NCBI RefSeq assembly: GCF_022376445.1
Contig: NW_025955409.1
Span: 1-29,918 of the forward strand
Source of the DNA: Fomitopsis serialis
Lineage: Eukaryota > Basidiomycota > Agaricomycetes > Polyporales > Fomitopsidaceae
Length of the DNA stretch: 29,918 nt
Direction of reading: 5' to 3'
Shown piece by piece: positions 1 to 9,364 of this stretch. Each line of letters opens with the position of its first letter. Within the stretch, counting starts at the first letter, position 1. The translations under genes were made by a program, and so were the position numbers. Below the pieces are notes generated by a model that searched no databases, was not told where the DNA came from, and saw only the letters and a list, made by a program, of their open reading frames with translations.

Positions 1-585
1 GAGCCCTCGAAGCCAGTCATTAACTCTCAACTGCCCACACCCGGAAGCTCATGCTCGCCCGAGCCTTTAAGCCCAGTACAAACAACGGCGACTCATTCCG
101 CGCCGGCAGTCCCGAAGCTGGAGTACGCGGATCAGACAGGTATATGGCCACCGAAATATATATGCTCTGCTCCTGACAAATATCAGCAGAGAGCAAACCT
201 CGTCCGACCTTTCTTGAGCGAGCAGTTCCACGATCTCGCAGACAAATTCATGTGCCAGAACGGGTGCCGGGACGCCGCCTTGTCCACGGAACAGGCTACC
301 AAGGTTCTGGACGAACATACCGAGAGATGAAGCCTTCTGGAGATACGAAAGGGGAATATGCTGCCATCGGCTTGAGCCCCACCTGTTGGGCGAGGCGGAC
401 ACCAGCATGCCATTGAGCTTGAAGTTGAGACAGGTATGCTTGCTACTGTACGTGGATGTCTTCGGAGGTCGCTAATGTTGAGTCAACAGAGCGCGACACG
501 GGCGAAGACGCACGTCACTTGTGTCCAAGCCTGCTCTGCTGTCGATTCGTTCGTTCGTGATTGGATGGGACTTTGCATTCGCTAG
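1..585 (+). CDS. 3' end of an unrecognised gene (partial, two proposed introns)
   Basis: The frame starting at base 1 is open for 110 codons. I propose exons 1-251, 295-433 and 490-585, with the stop TAG at 583-585. Intron 252-294 (GTGCCA...AACAG) moves the reading into the frame encoding FWTNIPRDEAFWRYERG. Intron 434-489 has a good donor GTATGC, a branch-like GCTAATG and an acceptor CAACAG. The three pieces add up to exactly 162 codons. I recognise no domain; the tail is rich in Trp, Arg and Cys and its 5' part lies outside the window. The gene converges on the monooxygenase gene, with 59 bp between the stop codons. An alternative without the first intron stops at 328-330. A 113-codon antisense ORF covers the same bases, so the call is tentative. 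Confidence 0.4.
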
Positions 586-644
586 ACGTACTGTATACAA
601 ATCATACGATACATACCGCATACTCCGCTACTTTCGTTAATTCA

Positions 645-2292
645 CTACGCATTTTGACGCCTCCTTCTCGCCGCTCTCCTCCGCGAGCGGTTGTGCGACC
701 CGGACCTCGCCGCCATCCTCGCCTCCGCACGCGCGAGCCTCGCCTCCTGCACGTCCTCCCCGCTCGTCTCGGCCTCTCCTGCGCGCGCTTCAGCACCCTG
801 CGCATCAGCTCGACCACTCTTCACGCCGCCCTCGCCGACGCCCCTGACCCACTCCTCCGCCTCGCCGACGCGCTCGAGCTCGCGCCACTCCGCGCGGAGC
901 ACGTCCCGCGCGTCGTAGATCTCCCGCACCCACTTCGCGACGCGCTCCTCGCACCCGACGAGCCCGTGCAGCTCGTCCCGGTAGTCGAACTGCATCTGCG
1001 GCGCGAACACGTGCCACGCCGCGGCGATGTGCGCCTCGCTCGCCTCGGGCCCGAACCGCGCGCGGAGGTGCTCGTACCGCTCGACGATCGCCGCTGACTC
1101 TGCTCCGCGTCGATGATCGCGGGGTTGCGAGGCTGCGAGGGTAGCCCGGATCTGGGCTTCCATCAGCGGCAGGGGCGCGACGCCCTTGAGCAGGCCGAGG
1201 AAGGCAAGCCGCGAGGGCGGGAACGACTGGCACAGCGGGAAGAGATGGCGCGCGACGGGGAAGAGGTGGTACGTCGAATTGTGGAGGATCGGCGGGAGCG
1301 GCGGGACGGACGGGGCACCTCCACTCTGAGCAGCGTCGGCGGGAGGAACGGCAGGTGGTGCTGGTACCCGTCGCCACTATGCAGTGGTCGATCCCCGTCT
1401 CCTCCGAGCCGTCCTTGAAGACGACCCGGCCCTCCTCCACGTCCCCGAACGCCGCGACGCGCCGCGGACCTTGAAGCGGCCGCCGTCGCGGTCCTCGATC
1501 TTGAGCGGGGCTTGTGCGGCGGGGCGTGCCCACGGAGTGGATGACGACGTGCGCGGTCGTGCGCATTTCCGCGGAGATGTCCGTCCGCTCGGGCCGCCCC
1601 GACGACGAGCACGGTGGCGCCGATGCGCTCCGGGCGGCGGTACCACGCAGAGTGCGTCGCCTTGCCCGCGGCGCGCCACGCGTCGAGCCCGGGCGTCGCG
1701 GGTACCGCGGCAGCGGTAGTGCCCGTTCGCGACGATGAGCAGGTCGAAGAGCGGCTCCTCGACGAGCCCGTGCGCGTCCACCTGGACCTTCCACTTCTGC
1801 GCGTCCGGAAGCCAGTCGACGGCCTGGACTTGGGTCTGCAGCCGGATGTGCGGGTGAGCGCGAAGTGCGCGGCGTAGTCGGAGAGGTACTTCTCGACGGT
1901 TGCGGCGGGCGGGAAGAGCGGCGTGGACGGCGGGAAGAGGAAGGACTCGTAGCACATGACGGGGTGCGGGAGGTTGGTGGTCAGAGAGTCGTAGAGAGGC
2001 GTCACGGGCGGGTCGTCCACTGGGGAGCGGGACCCTGTACTCTCGGGTCGTATCGTGGTTGAGGGTGCATAAGATGTTTGCTCACCAGACCCCGCCACCT
2101 TCTCGCGCTCCTCGAAGACGGTGGCTTGCCAGAGCCCTGCCTTGTGTTGCGGGTATCCAAGACCATCTTCAGCGCCGCTAGCCCGCCGGGCCCGCCACCC
2201 ACGATGCATATATGCTTGACTTCATCTGTGGCTGGTTCATTAGACGTACAACGAGCAAGAAGCAAGCTTCACGTACTGGTTTGTGCACTCAT
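645..2292 (-). CDS. Flavin-containing monooxygenase-like protein (frame broken by single-base losses)
   Basis: Probably an FAD/NADPH-dependent N- or S-oxygenating flavoprotein of the fungal FMO-like family. Exon 1 is 2277-2292 (MSAQT), intron 2226-2276, exon 2 2086-2225, intron 2035-2085, then a long GC-rich exon to TAG at 645-647. The N-terminus has the Rossmann FAD motif ICIVGGGPGGLAALK, followed by FEEREKVAG, PLYDSLTTNLP, an FDLLIVANGHY segment, a second dinucleotide motif near VLVVG, and VVFKDGSEETGIDHCIVATG. These conserved pieces lie in all three minus frames. Each switch can be explained by one missing base in a short G or C run, for example plus-strand positions 2151-2153, 1852-1854, 1700-1702, 1715-1716 and 1597-1600. 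I count at least eleven. As written it cannot encode a full protein. Either the sequence has errors here or the gene died recently; the conserved protein sequence between breaks favours error. The stop position depends on the last frame being right. Confidence 0.82.
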
Positions 2293-4832
2293 GACGATAG
2301 CAGGTGAAAGAAGCGGCGTGCTCCTCGTCGTATTAAAGGTCGCCCACGAAGCCTAAATCACGCAACACTATCTTGTAGTGAAGTACGCCCAGACCAAGAG
2401 ATGTCGCCCGGGCGAGAATGGTCCGGAGGCGAATGGACAGCGCTCAGTTGCAACTTCTCAGGCTGCAGGCTCCCTACACGTTGTCGCAGCACGGCGCGCT
2501 GAAGGGGCGGCCGCTTGCTCTTCGGGTCCGGGGAGCACCTATAGCTGGTCGTAAGAGCGCTGTCCAGTTTGGGCTGTCCAATGAACAATGAGGAGGTTCA
2601 CCACATTGCCGGCACTAGAGTCACTCGAGTCGATGATAAGGAAGTTCCGACGGTCACGGCTGCCGTAAAGTTGCGGAGCGATCACCGCCCAAGGAAAGGC
2701 GGCTTCCGGGTCAGAGAGAACCGGCGTGAGCAATGCTTGAGGATATGTTTCGCCCGGAGGCCGGGAGAGCAGACGAGGTCGAGGAGGAGTCAAAGCATCT
2801 TGCGTGATAAGTCGTGACTTCGTCGCGCGAGCGCTTCAATCGCGACCTCCGTACATATGTACTCAGTTCGATACAACCCACTGCAGCCAAGTAATTAATC
2901 CTGGCTTCGTAGTTATGCGATCGCAACTCCTACATAAGTCAAGCCTAAGCAATGTACGCGCTGGGCAGTACACAGGGAGCATGCGTATGCATGTGTCTGA
3001 GCTTTGTGGACGCCTCCACAAGCGCCCAATACACATTCCGAATAAGGCAGGAAGTGTCGTTCGAGCGATGGAGTTCATGTTCAGTCTCCAACGTACATAC
3101 CCTGAGTTGGCGATACACAAGTACTGATATATGCTGGCTCGGCGTGGCTTCTGCGAGGACGCCGACTTGTTGCATTCCGGAGAGGACGCGCTAGTTCAGG
3201 TACACATGTAACCGTTCTCTCGACTGCATTGAGTCACCGCTGGTTTAGTGCGTAGAATCGCCCCGTTCCGAACCAGGTTCTATATGGCAGATGCTGTATA
3301 GGCTCTAGTACAACATGCGTGTATCGGAGAGCACTGAGGAGTCGTACCTTGGCTGTGTCCATAACGTCTCAGCAACAACAGCGATTCCGCGAGGAGCATG
3401 ATCTGGAAAGTCGAGACATGCTAGAGGCACCCAGTGCCAGTGTAGGGCCAGATGACATGGACACTGCCTGCGAGACGGCTCTGCCTGTGCTATTGTCACT
3501 GGCACTAGGCAACGCGGTCAGCTTCAGTTCCACCGAGTTGGCGACCGAGACACCAGGTGGTTCATCTTCATCTTCGCGCTACCAATACAGAAATCAATGC
3601 GAATCTGAGTCTGGCACGCGGTGACGAACGTCTGAAGTCTGAAGGCTGGACGGCTGTGCCTACCAAGCAAACCACGGTGCACTTGTACTGTGTGTGCAAT
3701 AGGTCGTTGGGATGTGGGCAAGGAATCATTGTATGTTCCGCGCACCTATGTAAATGTTGAGTATTGGTCGCGGTGCTTGAAAGCGATTTGAGCTGTGCGG
3801 TCTGCGCGCTTCTGCATGTACTACGGACCCGAGCGCTGTCACATGCGTGCCGGGAAAGGCTCCCGAGTCCACACAGGTCCACACAGACCTGACACTGGCC
3901 ACAAGAGTGGTTCAAGAGTGGTTGACCGACTTCTGTCAGACTTCTATCGATAGTCACCGACGTGCTTCCATGCTTGCCTAACGAAGAGCTTCTCCCTCGA
4001 ATCTTGACAGCGAATATGTCCCAAGATGGAAGCGACCATTCCGGCGGCTTCAGTGACCTCGAACTCATCAGAGCGGCCCATCCAGGCTTCGGGGCAGTCC
4101 CGCCGTGTATAAAAGGTCTGTCTCCGTCCGTCGGACTCCCCGTCGAACTGCCCACTTCCAGTCCCGCCCGCGTTGCGCTAGCGGAAGAAACACCAGTGCG
4201 TCACCGGTGCGTCACAGCGCGATTGCCGCGGCAAGCGTATCTCGCGTAGGCATCCGACGACTTAGCTCGGTCGAGAACTCGACTGGGTTCAAAATGAGCC
4301 TTCCAGGAACCGGATACAATTGTCGCTCCGGAAGACAGGTGTAATGCAAGGCGCACCGACCCGGGATGAGACTGGCTGTGGGAGGGGATGGGGTGTGCGC
4401 GTTGGAGGGACGGCGGCCTTGGCGGCGGGGAGGACTGAGAGGAGCGTCGGGCCGTCGAGAGGGCGCGGGGACAGGGGCGGCGATGACGTCGGGGCGAGCG
4501 CAGAGCTGGGAGGACGCCACGCTGGGTGGAGTCGAAATGACGCGTGACGTCGTGCCTTGGTGCGCGGACTTTCCGGATAAGCGAATGGAGAGATATCGAG
4601 CCTGCCCGACAGTTGCAGGACGGACAGGGCCTCTCCTCCTTGCCTGATTTTGTCTGCGTCGACGTCGTCTCCTTTCCCCGACCGCATCCGTTCCTTACCA
4701 GCCACCATTGTGGAAACCCTTCCGGTGATGTCAGCCCCTCTTTTCCGTTATATCCTTCGCCCCGCGCTCACGTCCCCCACAGCTCAGTCACGACCCTTTA
4801 CGACGCCCGCCGCCCAGACGACATAGCTCACC
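2293..4832. other. Gene-poor 2.5-kb interval
   Basis: Both strands hold only short overlapping ORFs of 60-195 codons with no recognisable motif and no consistent splice pattern. The left end should contain the promoter of the monooxygenase gene and the right end that of the channel gene. A 195-codon minus-strand ORF (3568-4155) and a plus-strand ORF running to 3624 overlap each other, and neither looks convincingly protein-like. A lone consensus TATA box lies at 4108-4116. A short unannotated or non-coding transcript is possible, but nothing here supports a gene call. Confidence 0.5.
4108..4116 (+). promoter_or_regulatory. Isolated TATA box (TATAAAAGG)
   Basis: A perfect TATAAAAGG matches the eukaryotic core-promoter consensus on the plus strand. 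It lies about 720 bp before the channel gene's coding start, too far to be its ordinary TATA box unless there is a long 5' UTR or an upstream exon. No convincing ORF follows it within 300 bp. Confidence 0.3.
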
Positions 4833-7800
4833 ATGTGCGTCGTTTCGTGCTCCGGATTTTGATCGCCAGCTGATCCTTCGTCCACAGGTCGTCCGGCATA
4901 TCTGGTGCCTCTACCTACTCAACCTCTACATTCTCTACTGCCCTTGTCTTTAACGCCGCAGTTTTTGGCGGCGAACTGCTTGCGTTCACCCTCCTACGCC
5001 CATATTTCCCTGCCATCTACCAGCCCCGCACATACATCCCCCCAGAAGAGTGCGTTTCTTCTCTCGTACACATTCGTCGCTGACATCTTTTCGCAGTAAA
5101 CGCGCTTCTGATCTCTCCCGTAACATCTTCCTATGGCCGTGGGTCGTCTTCCGCGCCAACTATGTAGACATCAAGACCACCAACGGCCTCGACGCGTACT
5201 TTTTTGTCCGCTTCCTCCGCATGATGGTCCGCGTCATGGTCCCTATCTGGCTCATCTCCTGGGCCATCCTCCTGCCTGTCTACTCTGTCGGTACATCCAC
5301 CGCCACGAGTGACAGCCTCACGCAATTCGAGTTTGGAAACGTAGGGTCCAACGCCCAGGCACGGCTCTGGGCTCCGTTGATCCTCGCATGGGTGTTCACA
5401 AGTGCGTGTGCGCTTCAACGATCCGCGAGCCGTACTAACATACATTAGTCTGGATTCTTTGGAACATCCGCTCTGAGATGGCACACTTCGTCCACACTCG
5501 CCAGCGATGGCTTATCGACCCATCCAATTCGGACACAGCTCAGGCGAACACCATGCTCGTGGCCGGTGTGCCCCAACGGTATCTCACGGAAGCAGCGCTG
5601 AAAGGCCTCTTCTCGTATCTGCCTGGAGGTGTGGCGAAGGTCTGGCTCAACAGGTGTGTAAACATCCGAACAACGCTGCTTTGCGTTGCGGCTGACTGTC
5701 CAACAGAGACCTCAAGGACATGCCAGACCTGTACGAGCGCCAAGTCAAGGCGTGCAAGATGCTCGAGTCTGCCGAGACGAGTCTCATCAACAGCGCCGTC
5801 AAGCTGCGCAACAAGCGCGTCAAGAAGGAGACGAAGGTCGCGAAGAAGGCGGCCAAGAAGGGCAACCCGCCGCCGTTCGCTGTGGACCCGTCCTCGGACG
5901 ACCGCCATCTGACCGACCCCAGCATCACGGACACGGAGCGCGGCGATCCCTACGCGGACAAGCTCGTTCCACGCAAGAAGCGCCCCACGCACCGTCTCCC
6001 CCTCCTCTCGTTCCTGCCCTCCCTGCCCCTCATCGGGAAGCAGGTCGACTCCATCGACTGGGCGCGCGAGGAGATCGCCGTCACCGCCGAGGAGCTCCGG
6101 AAACACCGGCGGGAGCTCGCGCGCGAGGTGGCGAAGGGCCACAACGTGCCCCCGGCCGTCGACGAGACCAAGCAGGACGCGCTCAAGCCGGCCGCGGACG
6201 GCGAGACGCAGTATCCGCCGCTGAACTCCGCGTTCGTGCTCTTCAACCAGCAGATTGCGGCGCACTTGGCGGCGCAGAGCCTGACGCATCACGCGCCGTA
6301 CCGCATGGCGAACAAGCAGGTCGGCGTCGTCCCGGACGATGTCATCTGGAGCAACCTGAACATGAACCCGTACGAGGCGAAGGTGCGGACGGCGCTCAGC
6401 TGGGCCGCGACGCTTGGGTTGATCATCCTGTGGTCGTTCCCTGGTGAGGTTCAACCTGTATGTATGGCGCGAGGGTATTTTGCTGATGGACGGTTCTAGT
6501 CGCCTTCGTCGGTGCCGTGTCGAACGTCGCGTCGCTGTGCACGACGTACACATGGCTCGCGTGGCTCTGCAAGCTGCCGTCCCCGGTCATCGGCATCATC
6601 TCCGGTATCCTGTCCCCCGTCCTGCTCGCGGTGCTGATGATGCTCCTCCCGATTGTTCTGCGGATCTTCGCGAGGCTGGAGGGCATGACGACGCGGACCT
6701 CCGTGGAGCTCAGTCTCATGAACCGCTTTTTCATCTTCCAGATCATCGTGCGTATTCGCTGCGCTCGTTGTTTGATGGAGTGGTACTCATTTGTGGCGTG
6801 TCTTGTAGCACTCGTTCTTGATCGTGACCTTGGCGTCGGGCATCATCGCCGCGTTGCCGCAGCTTGTGGAGAACACGGGCTCCATTCCCGCTACCCTCGC
6901 GAGGAATCTGCCTAAGGCATCCGTGTTTTTCCTCTCGTACGTAACACACTCAGTGTATCTTTGGTCGTCTCACGCTGACCCGCGCGTAGTTTCATCATCC
7001 TTCAGGGTTTGTCCGGAACGGCGACGGGCTTCCTTGCCTACGTGACGCTGGCGATGTACTACGTGAAGTTGTACCTCACTGGTAGCACCCCTCGGTCGAT
7101 ATACAACATCAAGTACAAGCTTCGCTCCGTCCAGTGGGGCGCGACCTTCCCGACGGTGACCCTCATCGTGTGCATCAGTACGTCCCATCGCCATCCCTTC
7201 ACGTCTCCTGCTCGATGCTCACCGCCATCCCCGCAGCCTTCGCGTACTCCGTGATCTCGCCGATCATCAACGGCCTCGCGATGTTGACGTTCTTCCTGTA
7301 CTACTTGTTGTGGAAGTACCGCTTCCTGTGGCAGCTCGGCCAGCCGCGCTCGTCCGAGAGCGGGGGGCGCTTCTTCCCGAAGGCGCTCCAGCACATGTTC
7401 GTGGGGCTGTACATCGAGGAGATCTGTCTCGCGGCGCTGTTCTTCCTTGCGCAGGATGGGAACGGGAAGGCAAGCGCGGTGCCGGAGGGCGCGTTGATGA
7501 TTGTGTTGATCATCTTCACGGTACGTCAGAGTTTGGTGTGCGTTGGATTCGCGCGGACGAGGCTGATCGGTTCGCTGCGCAGGCGTTCTTCCATATCATC
7601 CTCGACAACTCTTACGACCCGCTGATCCAGGCGCTCCCGCTGACGCTCGCGGACGAGGACCGGGAGGTGGACAACAACCGCCGCGTGGCGGAACAGGATC
7701 TGCGCGACGACGCGTCCGTGACGAGCATGGACGCCGCGCAGGCGGAGAAGCGCCACGACCAGGAGATGCGCGCGCGCAACGGGTCGCAGGGCTCGGGCGA

Positions 7801-8152
7801 CACGGGCAAGGGGCGCTCCAAGACCTTCGAGCGCGTCGAGGACGGCGCGGACGTGGTCCCAGATCCGAACTCGCTCGCGCCACGCGACGCCGGGGAGAAC
7901 CACCGGCTGAGCCAGCTCAGCGTGGCCGGCATCGACGAGGAGGAGGGCCCGAAGGACTTCTACCACCCGGCGAGCGTGGAGCCGCAGCAGACGATCTGGG
8001 TGCCGCGCGACCCGCTCGGGCTGTGCGAGGCGGAGGAGGCGGCGATGCGCGAGAGGGGCATCCGGGTGTCGAGTGCGGAGGCGCGGATGGACGAGAAGGG
8101 GCATGTGGACATCTCGGGGGCGCCGCCGGATGAGAGCGGGGTGGAGCGGTGA
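4833..8152 (+). CDS. CSC1/OSCA-type (DUF221) calcium-permeable channel-like membrane protein
   Basis: Proposed exons: 4833-4834, 4888-5049, 5097-5401, 5449-5653, 5707-6443, 6500-6747, 6809-6936, 6990-7177, 7237-7520 and 7583-8152. They join in frame to 942 residues, normal for fungal members. The order of parts fits the family: three N-terminal membrane segments (about residues 15-37, 97-119, 145-163), a long charged cytosolic domain (about 164-455) containing MLVAGVPQRYLTE and the Lys-rich KRVKKETKVAKKAAKK, then a C-terminal multi-pass core from about 456 with the LPSPVIGIISGILSPVLLAV and FFIFQI segments, and an acidic cytosolic tail (about 765-942). Family members are osmosensitive or mechanosensitive cation channels or lipid scramblases at the plasma membrane or internal membranes; which applies here is not shown. 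All introns are 47-62 bp GT-AG. The start ATG is split by the first intron: AT at 4833-4834, G at 4888. No other in-frame ATG exists before residue 97. Unlike its neighbours, the frame is clean throughout. Confidence 0.92.
4835..4887 (+). other. Intron splitting the start codon of the channel gene (AT|G)
   Basis: The donor is GTGCGT, the branch-like GCTGATC lies 12 bp before the acceptor, and the acceptor is TCCACAG. Splicing joins CTCACCAT to GTCGTCCGGC and creates ATG TCG TCC in frame with the channel protein. If the intron is kept, the first ATG opens a nine-codon ORF ending in TGA instead. An upstream exon spliced to the same acceptor is the alternative. Confidence 0.65.
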
Positions 8153-8259
8153 GGTGTGGGCGAGGGCCTGGAGGAGGGAGCGAGGAGAGGGAGGTGAGCA
8201 GGTCAGACCGAGGTGTGTGATTGGTTGGATGCTCTGCGGGTGTCGTGAAAAGACACTTC

Positions 8260-8313
8260 GCTACACCGCATACATACGCTACACCACATACACACGCTAC
8301 ACCACATACATAT
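8260..8313. repeat. Three tandem copies of an 18-bp repeat
   Basis: Copies 8260-8277, 8278-8295 and 8296-8313 follow the pattern GCTACACCRCATACAYAC with one or two changes each. The array lies about 110 bp after the channel gene's stop codon, probably in its 3' UTR. Confidence 0.8.
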
Positions 8314-8798
8314 ACGTTCCGTGCTTAGTACGATACTCCGTTCTTGCGAGCGCGCCTTTTTTCATGTGCGCAGTGACCTCTTGTATCATAGTTGCGTCCC
8401 CGACGAAGATTCTGTATCAGTCGTTAATCGTCACTCCTGCAATGCATACCCGTTATTCTTGTCAATGCTTCTGTCCAGTGAGTTAGTCACACGACACAGC
8501 GTTGCGCAGTACGTCGTATTGATGGTAAGCGTCCTTGCCCTAGTGCGACGTTCGGCCCAGCGTATGTCTCCTTGTCGGCCTCAAGTGTTTCCTAGTAGCC
8601 AAGTAATCAAAGTCTGCCGCAGGACCTCATTAGAGTGTAAACGCTTAGGCTTATGAGAACGAGGACTCGGACGTGGTGTACCACGGTGTACCCATGTGTT
8701 CAGGCCCGGGCTAATTCAACACCAGTCTGCGTTGGAGAAGCTCTCGCTCACTAGCCCAGAGATTGTGTCCTCCGCGTTTTCCTGGTCAGCTAGGAATA

Positions 8799-9093
8799 CT
8801 GTAGTATTCAATACAGTCCGGCGGTCACGCGTCACAAGGCCCCTCGCCACACCGGTAAAGGACCCTTGTCACGGGTCACTGGGGGTCCCGCCGGTTGTGA
8901 CAAATGCACAAAAATTTGGCCGCCTCCGGCGGCGGCCTCAGCACTCGTTTTGACGACGTTTATAGCCCATCGACGCTCCGCCGCACCGTCTGCACCGTCT
9001 TTGTCACACGTCACCGTCGCTCGCGCCGCGCCGCCTTGCGGCGGCGCGGCTGTCACAGTCACAACCTGCGCCGGATTGAATTGAATACTACAG
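8799..9093. mobile_element. MITE-like element with TA target duplication
   Basis: The ends are perfect 14-bp inverted repeats, CTGTAGTATTCAAT at 8799-8812 and ATTGAATACTACAG at 9080-9093. With two mismatches the match extends to about 25 bp (23 of 25, including TCCGGCG). Each end is flanked by TA (8797-8798 and 9094-9095), the target site duplication of Tc1/mariner-type transposons. The 295-bp interior has no transposase ORF. It has several GTCAC-containing motifs and GC-rich hairpins such as GCCGCGCCGCCTTGCGGCGG. This fits a non-autonomous element moved by a Tc1/mariner-type transposase elsewhere. Confidence 0.75.
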
Positions 9094-9364
9094 TATTGGA
9101 GCGAAGATGCTTGGCTTGCACTTTCGAAGTGTGGATATTTGAATGCTGCAGTAGTGAACTCGTGGGACGGATAGCTCAAGTCCAAGTTGCATGGCATGGC
9201 AGTGGAGGCACGGTACCTACTACGTCCTGTCCGTAGCATACGCAAGTCAAGTGCATACAGGATGTTGTTACGACACTGCTACTAGTGATCATCGTGCGAT
9301 TGGTGCAGTCTGGGTTCTATGCATGATTTCGATTGGCGTCGAGTCGCAACGCGTACACCGGCCG

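Larger units (their letters stand above)
8153..9364. other. Spacer between the channel gene and F-box gene A
   Basis: About 1.2 kb without a supported gene. It holds the 3' UTRs of two convergent genes, a three-copy 18-bp repeat (8260-8313) and a MITE-like element (8799-9093). Small ORFs inside the MITE are antisense shadows of its GC-rich repeats. Confidence 0.6.

Noticed and set aside
561..1097. Long plus-strand ORF over the monooxygenase exon
   Set aside because: It is the antisense of a GC-rich coding exon, Arg/Pro/Leu-rich with no motif; the minus strand carries the conserved protein segments.
3319..3624. Plus-strand ORF with a Gln-rich and Ser-rich stretch
   Set aside because: It has no upstream ATG at a sensible start, only short low-complexity stretches, and no convincing introns; kept only as a possibility in the interval note.
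3568..4155. 195-codon minus-strand ORF in the gene-poor interval
   Set aside because: No family likeness or splice context was found, the composition looks random, and it overlaps other equally long ORFs.
5540..6553. 337-codon minus-strand ORF under the channel gene
   Set aside because: It is an antisense shadow of a long GC-rich exon; the plus strand encodes a clear membrane protein.
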